Shown: positions 1 through 7,906 of the stretch, one piece after another
How positions within the stretch are numbered: position 1 is the first letter of the stretch
Layout of the letters: the number at the start of each line of letters is the position of its first letter
NCBI GenBank assembly: GCA_964343305.1
Contig: CAYFJO010000041.1
Coordinates: 1 to 42,948, forward strand
DNA length: 42,948 nt
Source: CAYFJO01 sp964343305
GTDB taxonomy: Bacteria; Planctomycetota; Planctomycetia; Pirellulales; Pirellulaceae
Direction: 5' to 3'
Notes under the pieces: model-generated
The model's database searches: none
Seen by the model: only the letters and a program-made list of their open reading frames with translations
Told to the model about the DNA's origin: nothing
Position numbers and translations under genes: made by a program

Positions 1-955
1 ACGTCAACATCTCGCCTTCGGGATCGGTGGCGTCGACCTGATACGAATACGGTTGACCGATCGACACCGATTGATTTGGAATGGGAGTAATCGATGGCGG
101 ATCGTTGGTCACGGTCAGGTCGTAAGGTTCGATTGCGAAAGCCCCGTGTGGATCGGTCACTCGCACTTGTACGGTCATGGTCCCAACGGACATGGGCGTG
201 CCAGTGATTTCTCCGGAGGAACTGATATTCAGGTCAGGGACAGAATTGGCAAAGTCATACATCAACATCTCACCTTCCGGATCGCTGGCGTCGACCTGAT
301 AGGTATACGATTGGCCGATGGGCGTTGATTGGTTCGGAATAGGAGTGATCGTCGGGGGATTATTGGTCACGGTGAGGTCGAAAGTCTCCGTCGCATCGGC
401 ACCGTGCGGATCGGTCACTTTGACCTCGATGGTCGTCGTCCCGACGCTTTGCGGCACGCCGCTGATGAGTCCCGTGGAACTAATCATCAGATCGGGAACG
501 GTGCTGACCAATTCGTACATCAACATTGTGTCATCGGGATCGCTGGCATTGACCTGATATGAAAAGTTCTGGCCAATCGGAGTGGATTGATTGGGAATGG
601 GCTCGATCGTAGGGGGTTGATTTGACATGCTGTGCACCATCAGGTTAAAGGAACGATCTTTGGTAAGTCCTTCACTGTCCGTGACTCGGACGTTGAAGGA
701 ATGATCTCCGATGTCGTCAGTGCTAGGCGTCCAGCGGAATTCGCCGCTGCTTTCGTCAATGGCGGCACTACTGGTCGCATCAACTAGCTCATAAACGACC
801 TTGTCCGAATTGGACTTTGCGTTGACCGAGAGCACATGCTCTTGTCCAACCCAGGCGTTTTGAGGCGCGATGCTGGAAATAATCGGTCCGCTCCGCGCGG
901 ATTTTGGTTTCCGAACTCGGCTCGATCTTCGACTCTTCTCTGTGCTCTTTGCCAT
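1..955 (-). CDS. Tandem Ig-like (cadherin-like/He_PIG type) repeat protein, 3' end outside window
   Basis: The minus strand stays open from an ATG at 955 to the window edge, giving at least 318 residues. After a short, very basic start (MAKSTEKSRRSSRVRK) without a hydrophobic signal peptide come one Ig-like unit and then repeats of about 86 residues. Each repeat opens with a variant of PPTITPIPNQSTPIGQ and contains YQVDASDPEGE, an 'ISS.G.I.G.P' turn and VRVTDPHGA. This is the pattern of putative Ig/cadherin-like beta-sandwich domains of large planctomycete surface proteins, which bind calcium, sugars or other proteins. An AGGAGA ribosome-binding site lies about eight bases before the ATG. The start is 38 bases after the stop of the upstream kinase gene, so co-transcription with the sigma/kinase unit is likely. 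The missing signal peptide is odd for this class: export may use another route or the start may be misjudged. Family confidence is high, function unknown. Confidence 0.85.
   Translation of the reverse strand, partial: MAKSTEKSRRSSRVRKPKSARSGPIISSIAPQNAWVGQEHVLSVNAKSNSDKVVYELVDATSSAAIDESSGEFRWTPSTDDIGDHSFNVRVTDSEGLTKDRSFNLMVHSMSNQPPTIEPIPNQSTPIGQNFSYQVNASDPDDTMLMYELVSTVPDLMISSTGLISGVPQSVGTTTIEVKVTDPHGADATETFDLTVTNNPPTITPIPNQSTPIGQSYTYQVDASDPEGEMLMYDFANSVPDLNISSSGEITGTPMSVGTMTVQVRVTDPHGAFAIEPYDLTVTNDPPSITPIPNQSVSIGQPYSYQVDATDPEGEMLT
53..600 (-). repeat. 258-bp tandem coding repeats (86 aa each)
   Basis: The segments starting near 53, 311 and 569 are diverged copies of one 258-base unit. Each encodes the hinge 'NPPTITPIPNQS..IGQ' and the following 'YQVDASDP'. 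The spacing is exactly 258 bases between equivalent positions, so copies are in frame and encode successive Ig-like domains. The array continues past the left edge. Confidence 0.8.
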
Positions 956-993
956 TGTGGTTTCTCCTGGTTTTCATCACTGCGTTGGCTGGA

Positions 994-3226
994 CTAATTG
1001 GGTTCGATGACGCAAACAACTCGAAACCCTGTAAACTCATTTGTCTTCTCAGGCCGAAGATAGTGCCGATAGGCGGAACGGCAGGTATGTTTTGCATAGG
1101 TGACGGCGCTACCACGAATGATCCGCTCTTCTCCTGTTTTGCTTCCCTTGGGATCTTCGACCGCATCGGGATGGTATTCGCCGAACTTGTCCAGACAGTA
1201 CTCCTGCGCATTGCCGTGCATGTCGTACAAACCCCAAGGGTTGGGCTCATAACTGCCGACTTCGAGAACGCGTGGCCGACCCGGAAACTTTGTACTCGCC
1301 GGCCGCCATTTGCCCCCAAAGTTGGCTTGTTCCGGTGTGATATCCTCACCGCTACTAAACGGAGTCGTCGTCCCGGCGCGACAACAATATTCCCACTCGG
1401 CTTCGGTAGGCAGCCGATACGTGCGCCCGTGTTGCTGTTCTTGCGGCCACTTCGATAGTCGATCGCAGAACTCGATGGCGTCGTGCCAGGTGATGTTGGT
1501 GATGGGGACCTTAGCCTCATCGATGACCGCCGGCTCGTTGCCCTTCTCCGGTCGTTTCGAAATCAGATTCTTCGAATCCATGACAAGTGAATACTGCTGC
1601 TTGGTGACTTCAAACGTACCCATATAAAACGGTTTCGTGATCTTCACGTCATGCCGCGGCCGCTCACGGTCTTCGCTGCCTTCTTCTTCCGGCGGCGCGC
1701 CCATCACAAAATCGCCGCTTTGGATTTTGGTCAGTTCCATGCCGATCGAATTCGTAATCACTGGAAGCGGATCGACTTCGACACTTTGGATTCCGGGGTC
1801 CCCTCCGACAAACACGCCAAGAAGATGCTGCGCGAACAAGGCCGACAAAACGATCAGCGGCACGACGACCACCAGTGCCCAAAGCCCCCATCTGCGAACA
1901 CCGCTCGGTCTCGATTCTTCCGGGGAATCAACTGTACGGCTTCCTTTTCCGCCTGTGTCATCCAGACGTTGGTCCAGCGTCGTAACGGCATCGTCAGCGC
2001 CTTTGGGTCGCGGTGTGTCAATCAATTCCCGACACGTCTGCAATTCCTCGATTACCTGCGTCATGGATTGTTGCCGGTTGTCGGGCGACTTGGCCAACAT
2101 GCGTTGAAAAGTTTCGTCCAGCAACTCCGAAATCTCTTCCCGATGTGAACGCAACGACGGCACGGCGGCGGTGCAATGCCAATTCGCACGTTCCTTATTC
2201 GTAGTTCCCTCGGTGGGTGGGCGTCCAACGAGCAGAAAAAACAACGTACAGCCGAGCCCATAGATATCCGCCCGTGGATCCACCCGATTTGCTCCGCCAA
2301 TTTGCTCGGGAGCCATGTAAGAGAACGTTCCCATCACCGCACCTGGCGCGGTCAAATCGTCGTCTTGCGCCGCTCGCCCAGCAAGCTTGTTCAACATCGC
2401 CAAACCAAGATCGGAAATCTTAATCACGTTATGAGCATCCACCAGCAAGTTGCTGGGCTTCACGTCGCGGTGCACCACTCCCTGGCTATGGGCATACTCA
2501 AGTCCTCTTGCGGCCTGAATCGTGAAGTCCAGCGCCAAGGCCACAGAAAGTCGACCAAAACGATACACCAGGCGAGACAAATCGGAACCATCGATGTATT
2601 CCATCACCAGATAGGGCATGCCGTTCGATTCGCCGGCATTAGGCCCTCACGACATGCGGGTGATTGAGCTTGGCCAAGGTCTTGACTTCGATATCAAATC
2701 GCTGGGCACCGTCACGCTCAGCCGCAATTAGCCGCAGGACTTTCACGGCCACCACTCGATCCATTCTCAGATGAAAGGCACGATAGACCTGGCCCATGCC
2801 GCCTTGTCCGATCGCGTCCAGCAATAGATAGTCCGCGAACAACTCGAGCGGACGACTGCCAGGCGCTCCGCGGCGCACAAGCTCCTCGGCGTATTCACGC
2901 GGAGTCCGCAAGCGGCTTTCGGCTTGATCCTTTTGCACGAGACTACGTAGTTCATCGACGGAACCAAGCCCACAAGACGACGCCTGTTCGATGAATCGGT
3001 CAATGGTCAACTTCTTTTCGTCATCCTTGACCGGATCGGCGGTGACGGCGGAAGACGCGACAAAGTCGACAATCTCAGAACTTCGCTCGTCGGTTAATTT
3101 ATCCGCCTCACGAGCTGTCAACTCTTCCGCCACTTCTTCCTGTTCCAATGGCTGGAAACGCCGCAAACGCCGGATTTCCGGTGCAACTTCAAGCCAACAG
3201 TCATCATTTGTTTCTGTCTGATTCAT
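994..3226 (-). CDS. Membrane Ser/Thr protein kinase with C-terminal sulfatase-modifying-factor-type domain (apparent frameshift)
   Basis: Two adjacent ORFs form one interrupted kinase gene. The upstream part (3226 to 2639) has the glycine loop GQGGMG (residues 140-145), the ATP lysine in VAVKVL (K162), the helix-C Glu (E180), and stops right after HPHVVRA. The downstream part (from 2619) resumes with MPYLVMEYIDG, catalytic loop HRDVKPSN, DLG in place of DFG, MAPEQI, one membrane helix near residue 450, and a final domain of about 250 residues of the SUMF1/FGE fold (NSIGMELTKI, YDMHGNAQEY, TGFRVV). One missing base near 2639-2642 would restore a continuous reading (HPHVVRA-Y-NAGESNGMPYL), giving about 745 residues. 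The two cysteines needed for formylglycine formation seem absent from the C-terminal domain, so it is probably a binding module. ATG 3226 is preferred to GTG 3229 because AAGGGG sits at better spacing. It follows the sigma gene by about 12 bases. Frameshift: real decay or sequence error. Confidence 0.85.
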
Positions 3227-3238
3227 CACGCCACCCCT

Positions 3239-4102
3239 TTATTCAGACGGTCCATTAAATGGGCCCAGCCGACCGTCGTCTGGATCGTAACCCAATTTGA
3301 TGATCTCTTCACGAATCCTCTTTCTCGCCCCGCTACGAGAGACTCGAATCGCGTTCACGGTGGAACCCAATCGGTCGGCAAGACGCTGGTCATCGGCACG
3401 TTCGCCGGCCGCCAGGTCCGCCAGCACAACCTCCTTTTGCAAACGCGGAAGCTGGTCGATTACTTTGTTTAGCGCGGATATCAAATCGCCGTTGGTGTGA
3501 TAGGAAGTCGATCCCCAAGATTTGCGAACTGGCTCCGTCGGGTCCCAATCCAGCGGCACGTCGCCTAGTTCATGAGTGCGAATGCAGTTGTAAACTTCCC
3601 GTTCAGCAATTTTGTAAAACCAACCGCCGAGACTTCCAGCGGCTGGGTTAAACTGGCTAGCCGATCGCCAGACATTGCATGCCGCCGCATTCACAGCCCC
3701 TTCAATTTCCTCGACATCCAGAACATCTGAAAACCGCTTCGTCATTGACTTTTCTACACGGGCCGCGAATTCTTGAATCAATTCCACCAGCGCTTGCTGT
3801 TCTCCGCCTAGAATCCGCAAGATGAGTTCTGCGTCGTGTTCGCATTCGCTCAATTCCACTGCCCTGGCTCGCGTGACTTCAAACTCATTTAGCGCGCCGT
3901 CCAGGACCCTCTCCACCAACTCACTGGCAGTTCCCTGCGCGACTTCCACCAAAACCCACGAGCTGCCATTTCCATTACCCGGCAGCGCGGTCCACAAGCG
4001 CGCTTCGCCGACCAATCGGCGAATCTCCGTCAACATTGGGGATTGATCGTCCGTGTCGTCGGCAGCGGACCTACCAATCGTCAACCAGACGCCCTCGCCC
4101 AC
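3239..4102 (-). CDS. ECF-family RNA polymerase sigma factor with long N-terminal extension
   Basis: This 287-residue protein has the two-domain ECF layout. Sigma region 2 runs from about residue 107 (AELILRILGGEQQALVELI) to the DNA-melting part (FNPAAGSLGGWFYKIAEREVYNCIR). Sigma region 4 begins near 205 (ISALNKVIDQLPRLQKEVVLADLAAG) and contains the helix-turn-helix DQRLADRLGSTVNAIRVSRSGARKRIREEI. About 100 residues precede region 2, which is unusual for ECF factors (normally under 200 residues in total) and matches no domain I recognise. The GTG at 4102 is supported by AGGG six bases upstream; the internal ATG at 4036 has no visible ribosome-binding site. The gene abuts the kinase gene, the arrangement known for planctomycete ECF groups in which a kinase replaces the anti-sigma factor. 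It likely directs transcription of a surface or stress regulon under kinase control (inference). Confidence 0.88.
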   Translation of the reverse strand: MGEGVWLTIGRSAADDTDDQSPMLTEIRRLVGEARLWTALPGNGNGSSWVLVEVAQGTASELVERVLDGALNEFEVTRARAVELSECEHDAELILRILGGEQQALVELIQEFAARVEKSMTKRFSDVLDVEEIEGAVNAAACNVWRSASQFNPAAGSLGGWFYKIAEREVYNCIRTHELGDVPLDWDPTEPVRKSWGSTSYHTNGDLISALNKVIDQLPRLQKEVVLADLAAGERADDQRLADRLGSTVNAIRVSRSGARKRIREEIIKLGYDPDDGRLGPFNGPSE

Positions 4103-4841
4103 GTGTGTCCCTCATCTTCGTGTTCATCCAGACATTCAATGGTTGTTGATTATTCCTTTGTATGCGGTTGCTCGTTGTTTGGCAAAAGAATTCCGGCAGC
4201 CGTTTCGCGCATTGCCATCGAGATCGTTGGGTGGCTGGGAAAAAGCGACGACTCCCAAGGCGGTAAGCTTGGGAATTGTTCGGTTTGACCCCAACACACC
4301 CAAATCTCGATGCTGTCAGCGACCCGACATCTCATCAGCCCTTTCTTCGGTGTTATGTGGACATGTCTTGTTATGGGTTTCATCCAAGCTGATGTTGAGG
4401 ATTGGCTGGCTGCGAATTCCTTGATTATTTTTGACTACACCAGTTACTACGTGGGCGGATTAACTGAGATGTGGGCAAGAAACGAAAATGGGGAAAACCC
4501 CATCGTGATTTTGGAGTAATTCCCGATGTTTTCCCACAATCCGGCACAAATCTTCTTTTTCATTTGATGGATGTCGTCGCGCTGTTAAGGCGGATTATTC
4601 ACTAACCCGATGCGCAAGCGAGGGGCGACGTCCAAAACCCCTCGCTTGCGCGTCGGGTTAGTGTGGATTCGAATTTGCGCGGTGTTTTAGGCAAGATGGC
4701 GGCAACTCCTTTTCACAGAGAACATTACGTTGTTTGGAAGGCGGTTCATGAATAATCCGGGTTAATTGTCGCGCGTAGAAGTGGAATGGAGGACGAGAGT
4801 GGATCTTGTGCCCGTCACACCGCTATGGAATGGGACGCATC
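4103..4841. other. Intergenic region without a convincing gene
   Basis: This stretch separates the divergently transcribed sigma and STAS-like genes. Short ORFs exist on both strands, including a 69-codon plus-strand ORF at 4310-4519, but none has a good ribosome-binding site or a recognisable family. It contains a long palindromic repeat (4600-4663) and a weaker hairpin (TCCCAAG at 4253-4259 with CTTGGGA at 4268-4274). Promoters for both flanking genes should lie here but no clear consensus was found. Confidence 0.5.
4600..4663. repeat. Intergenic palindromic repeat, 26-bp arms
   Basis: Positions 4600-4625 and 4638-4663 are inverted copies with a single mismatch, around a 12-base spacer. 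The arms contain AAGCGAGGGG / CCCCTCGCTT and CACTAACCCG / CGGGTTAGTG. No T-run follows and no gene ends nearby, so it looks like a REP- or MITE-type element rather than a terminator. Similar motifs recur in planctomycete intergenic DNA from memory. Confidence 0.85.
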
Positions 4842-5177
4842 ATGTCGAATATCTCATCTACTGCGAACACTCAAGTGACGGATTCTTCTTCGAACGGGAC
4901 ACCTGTTGTCATCGCATTCGAGGAACTCGGCTCCCTCAACTTCGAGAACCTCGCCGCGACACAGAGCATCTTGAAAGATGCAGCCTCCAATGTTGATGGT
5001 AAGACCGTTGATGTGGAGTTGAGGGCGAGTTTCATTGGAGCAGCCTTTGTGGGCATGCTTGCGACAACAGTTGCCACGTTACGATCACAGGGGCTTGAGT
5101 TGAAACTGCATCGTGTCACACCGTGGGCGCGCGAAATGCTGATCTTGTGCGGCGGCGAGTCGTGGCTTGCGCAATGA
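4842..5177 (+). CDS. Small STAS-domain-like protein lacking the phosphorylation serine
   Basis: From ATG 4842 (MSNISSTANTQ) this is a 111-residue soluble protein. The second half matches the STAS/anti-sigma-antagonist shape: a strand with VDVELRASFIGAAFVGMLA, then TVATLRSQGLELKLHRVTPWAREMLILCGG, which corresponds to the usual 'L..RG..L.L.....REVL...G' segment. The place where anti-sigma antagonists carry Asp-Ser-(Ser/Thr) reads Gly-Ala-Ala, so the phosphorylation switch is missing. The ATG is preferred to an in-frame upstream start at 4806 because GGGA lies about seven bases before it and the STAS-like part is unaffected. The gene ends just before a strong terminator. It may be a non-switchable partner in a sigma/anti-sigma circuit or a structural STAS protein; the adjacent ECF gene makes a regulatory role attractive but unproven. 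Confidence 0.6.
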   Translation: MSNISSTANTQVTDSSSNGTPVVIAFEELGSLNFENLAATQSILKDAASNVDGKTVDVELRASFIGAAFVGMLATTVATLRSQGLELKLHRVTPWAREMLILCGGESWLAQ

Positions 5178-5186
5178 GTATGCAAA

Positions 5187-5219
5187 AAAACAGCACCATA
5201 AATTCAATGGTGCTGTTTT
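5187..5219. terminator. Bidirectional Rho-independent terminator
   Basis: A perfect 13-bp stem (AAAACAGCACCAT at 5187-5199 with its complement at 5207-5219) closes a seven-base loop. It is flanked by A-runs and T-runs on both sides, so it can end transcription from either strand. It sits between the convergent STAS-like gene and the DUF1501 gene. Confidence 0.9.
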
Positions 5220-5242
5220 GGAATGGGTCAGAGTTTTTCGTT

Positions 5243-6526
5243 CTAGATCAATTCCGCAATCGGTTCGCGCATGTCCAGTAGGAATTGTGGACGTCCATTG
5301 GGGTCGGTGATTGTCGTGCTGACCGTGTCGATGCCGAGGTTGTGATACAAGGTCGCGTGGACTTCTTGATAATCAACCGGGCGATCCTTGGCATACTCGG
5401 CGTACTTGGTGCTGACGCCAACCGCTTGGCCGGTCTTCATGCCGCCACCGGCGAGGAATGCAGTGCTGAGCTTCGGCCAGTGGTCGCGGCCCGCCTTTGA
5501 GTTGACGCGCGGCGTACGACCAAATTCACCCCAGACTACAATCGTAACATCGTTGAGCATGTCGAGGCCTTCAAGATCTTCGATCAACGCGCTGAGTCCA
5601 TTGTCCATCTGCGGCAAGTTGCGAGTGCCGAGACTTTTGAAGTTGTTACTATGGGTATCCCATCCGCCCCATCCGGCGCTCATGGAAACCACGCGCACGC
5701 CTGCTTGGATCAAGCGGCGTGCGTAAAGAAGATTGGCGCTCGTCTTACCATATATCGAGACGATTTCCGGATCTTCTTTTTTGAGGTCCAACGCGTCGGC
5801 AACTTCACCGGACAGGACCATGTCGTAGGCACGCTGGGTGTAGCTGTCGAGTGCATCGAGTTGTCCGCTGGCGTCGATATCGCGACGAATCGTGTCGAGC
5901 GACGAAAGCAAGTTCGTGCGATCGCCCAGGCGCTCGGCCGTGATGCCGCGATTCAATCGCAAAACGTTCCTTGCGTCGTTCGGCGAAAACGGTTTGTAGA
6001 TCGGGCCGAGATAACCAGGGCTTCCACCGCTATAAGAAACGTAAGGCGGGGCACCGCTTGGTGTGGCACCGAGCAACTTGCCCGTGACGCTGCCCATCGC
6101 CGGTCGGCCGCCGATGTTGGTCATGCTACGTTGGTTGTAACCAGTCAGCGTTTGGAAATTGCTGTGGCCCGCGTTCGATCCGACCAGCGATCGGATGACC
6201 GCGAACTTGTCAGCCATTTGTGCCAGCTTGGGATAGTGTTCACAGATCTCGAATCCTGGGACATTTGTTTGAATTGGATTAAACTCGCCGCGGAATTCAA
6301 CAGGGGCGTTGGGTTTCAGGTCGAACATATCTTGGTGCGACGGTCCGCCACCAAGATGGATGTTGATGACGGCTTTGTGTGACGAACCAACTCCGGCGGC
6401 GTCTTCCGCGCGAAGCAAATCGGCAAACGTCATGCTGCCGATGCCCAGAGCACCAATCCTCAAGAATCCACGACGGCTAACTCCGTCACAGTACTTTTGT
6501 TGTCTGGCCGAATTGATGGTCAACAT
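5243..6526 (-). CDS. DUF1501 family Tat-exported protein
   Basis: This 427-residue protein belongs to the DUF1501 family, which is very abundant in planctomycetes and usually encoded next to large DUF1549/DUF1553 (PSCyt) proteins. It begins with a twin-arginine signal (SRRGFLRIGALGIGSMTFADLL, residues 18-39). Typical family stretches follow: INIHLGGGPSHQDMFDLKPNAP, HYPKLAQMADKFAVIRS, GHSNFQTLTGY, a central AGVRVVSMSAGWGGWDTH, and TIVVWGEFGRTPRVN near residue 335, then GRDHWP. These fit the alkaline-phosphatase/sulfatase-like fold predicted for the family. The reaction is unknown. No PSCyt partner gene is adjacent, so the gene is an orphan here. Its end faces the shared terminator at 5187-5219. 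Confidence 0.93.
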   Translation of the reverse strand: MLTINSARQQKYCDGVSRRGFLRIGALGIGSMTFADLLRAEDAAGVGSSHKAVINIHLGGGPSHQDMFDLKPNAPVEFRGEFNPIQTNVPGFEICEHYPKLAQMADKFAVIRSLVGSNAGHSNFQTLTGYNQRSMTNIGGRPAMGSVTGKLLGATPSGAPPYVSYSGGSPGYLGPIYKPFSPNDARNVLRLNRGITAERLGDRTNLLSSLDTIRRDIDASGQLDALDSYTQRAYDMVLSGEVADALDLKKEDPEIVSIYGKTSANLLYARRLIQAGVRVVSMSAGWGGWDTHSNNFKSLGTRNLPQMDNGLSALIEDLEGLDMLNDVTIVVWGEFGRTPRVNSKAGRDHWPKLSTAFLAGGGMKTGQAVGVSTKYAEYAKDRPVDYQEVHATLYHNLGIDTVSTTITDPNGRPQFLLDMREPIAELI

Positions 6527-6631
6527 CTTCGTTACTCCCGTTTGATAGTTGGTCGCAAAAACATTTGCTTTAGCTCGCTAGTTTAACAAATCGGCACGAC
6601 ATATCAAACATTGTTAATGTGTTTTTCGGTA

Positions 6632-6685
6632 GGACGGATTGCCTAAACCGTCCAAACTCTCCACACAGACGGATTAGTGAATCCG
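6632..6685. repeat. Pair of short hairpins at the end of the TPP-enzyme beta gene
   Basis: GGACGG (6632-6637) pairs with CCGTCC (6648-6653), and CGGATT (6670-6675) pairs with AATCCG (6680-6685) around a four-base loop. The second hairpin overlaps the last codons and the stop of the beta-subunit gene (6674), so it contributes the C-terminal residues GRIH. There is no strong T-run. It could be a weak terminator or a repeat remnant. Confidence 0.5.
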
Positions 6686-7249
6686 CCCCACAGCATCTCG
6701 AAATCGCTCAACTCGCTGCGAAATCGGATATAGTTTTACGGCACCAAGTTGATGATGCTCCGCCCAAACGGCCAGCCGAACGAATCGCGGCCCATCACTT
6801 TTCAGGAAATCCTTCGCGCAAGATTCCCACTCGCCAAGTTGCTCAAACTCACAAGCGTTGCAAATCCCCGACGCCTTCGCCAACCCAACAAAGTCCACAC
6901 CTGCCTCGTTCCCCGCTGTCTTCTGCCCACCCGTTACCGCATACACGCCATTATCCAATAACACGACCGTCAAATTCGTCGCCCCGCTGCCGGCCACCGT
7001 CACCAAACAACCGAGATTCATCAACAACGATCCATCGCCTGATACCACGATCACTTCGCGAGAAGGCTGAGCCGATGCAATTCCAAGGCCCAAGGGAATT
7101 GCCGCCCCCATCGCCGACGGCAAAAAGTGAAAGTCGAGTGAATGATTGGTCAGCTTGGGCCATTCGCGCGACGAACCTTGAATCGTGATCACAACCTGAT
7201 CTTTCTTGCGTAAACCAATCAATACCTGTAGCGCCTTAACCGTTGTCAT
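6674..7249 (-). CDS. Thiamine-diphosphate-dependent decarboxylase, beta subunit (sulfo-/phosphonopyruvate decarboxylase-like)
   Basis: This 191-residue protein is the cofactor-binding half of a split 2-oxoacid decarboxylase. It shows the thiamine-diphosphate/Mg motif GDGSLLMNLG (from about residue 71) ending in LDNGVYAVTGGQ, and the preceding SAMGAAIPLGLGIA segment that lines the active site. The length and motif set resemble ComE (sulfopyruvate decarboxylase beta) and the C-terminal part of phosphonopyruvate decarboxylase. The probable partner, the alpha/PYR half, is encoded at 9228-9710, with two unrelated membrane-protein genes between them. The start is 17 bases after the stop of the preceding gene, so this is the last gene of that operon. 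The substrate cannot be settled from sequence: no other coenzyme M or phosphonate gene is visible nearby. Confidence 0.85.
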   Translation of the reverse strand: MTTVKALQVLIGLRKKDQVVITIQGSSREWPKLTNHSLDFHFLPSAMGAAIPLGLGIASAQPSREVIVVSGDGSLLMNLGCLVTVAGSGATNLTVVLLDNGVYAVTGGQKTAGNEAGVDFVGLAKASGICNACEFEQLGEWESCAKDFLKSDGPRFVRLAVWAEHHQLGAVKLYPISQRVERFRDAVGRIH

Positions 7250-7266
7250 CGCTTCTTGGCTTTCAG

Positions 7267-7881
7267 TTAGGGTTGCGGTATTTGCGGCGCAGTTCTTTCA
7301 ATCCACAGCCCCATTGTGGAATCACGCGTAGGCTTGTTGTCGGGAGCCGACAAGAGCCGCAGCCGTGTTTCGGGATCTAGTGGATTGATACCATGTTCGA
7401 TGTCACGATGAAATGACCAATCGCCTTGCCAGCGTCTTGCAAAACTATTCCCTTTGCCGTCGATTTGGATTTGAATATCCCATTCATTCCATGGTATTTC
7501 GTAAACATCGATCGGTTGAACTATGTACCGAACGTGATGCTGGCCAGGTGTAATTCGATGTGATTCTGCGGGACCATCGCCCAATTGAAAACAAACTTGG
7601 TACTGACCAGTGGGCGGAAGATATACATAAAAGTCGTCTTCTCCAAGCCAGTCGGAAGAGTGCCGAAACGCGTACTCCTCAGGGTCCTTTACATCCACGA
7701 TTGTAGTGAAGTAGCGTGCACGCACTAGCTCCCGCTCCAATTCGTCTACCTGCAGTACCAGCCGATAAAATCCCAGCCAGAATCCTGCGGCTGCAATCAA
7801 CAGCAGCAAGTCCTTCAAGCCCCACTGCGCCTTTGTGGGAGAATCCTCCACAGCATTCCAGTCGTCTGGGATATCGCTCAT
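7267..7881 (-). CDS. Single-pass membrane protein of unknown function
   Basis: I do not recognise the family. The 204-residue protein has an acidic N-terminal stretch of about 20 residues, one membrane helix (LKDLLLLIAAAGFWLGFYRLVL, about 22-43), a short coil (QVDELERELVRARY), then a soluble domain of about 150 residues rich in aromatic and charged residues (DDFYVYLPPTGQYQVCFQLGDG, EWDIQIQIDGKG). The topology suggests an N-in protein with the soluble part outside the cytoplasm. It lies 25 bases after the larger membrane-protein gene at 7907-9247 and 17 bases before the beta-subunit gene, so it belongs to the same operon. No metabolic role can be assigned. Confidence 0.65.
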   Translation of the reverse strand: MSDIPDDWNAVEDSPTKAQWGLKDLLLLIAAAGFWLGFYRLVLQVDELERELVRARYFTTIVDVKDPEEYAFRHSSDWLGEDDFYVYLPPTGQYQVCFQLGDGPAESHRITPGQHHVRYIVQPIDVYEIPWNEWDIQIQIDGKGNSFARRWQGDWSFHRDIEHGINPLDPETRLRLLSAPDNKPTRDSTMGLWIERTAPQIPQP

Positions 7882-7906
7882 TTACCCGCTATATCTTCGT
7901 GGTCGC

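Noticed and set aside
53..562. Three plus-strand ORFs at the left edge
   Set aside because: They are shadows of the minus-strand Ig-like repeats, whose translation is clearly protein-like and follows the 258-base periodicity.
994..2000. A functional formylglycine-generating enzyme serving the two sulfatases
   Set aside because: The catalytic cysteine positions appear not to be conserved and the domain is attached to a kinase with a membrane helix.
4310..4519. 69-codon plus-strand ORF between the sigma and STAS-like genes
   Set aside because: It has no ribosome-binding site, no recognisable family and ordinary non-coding composition.
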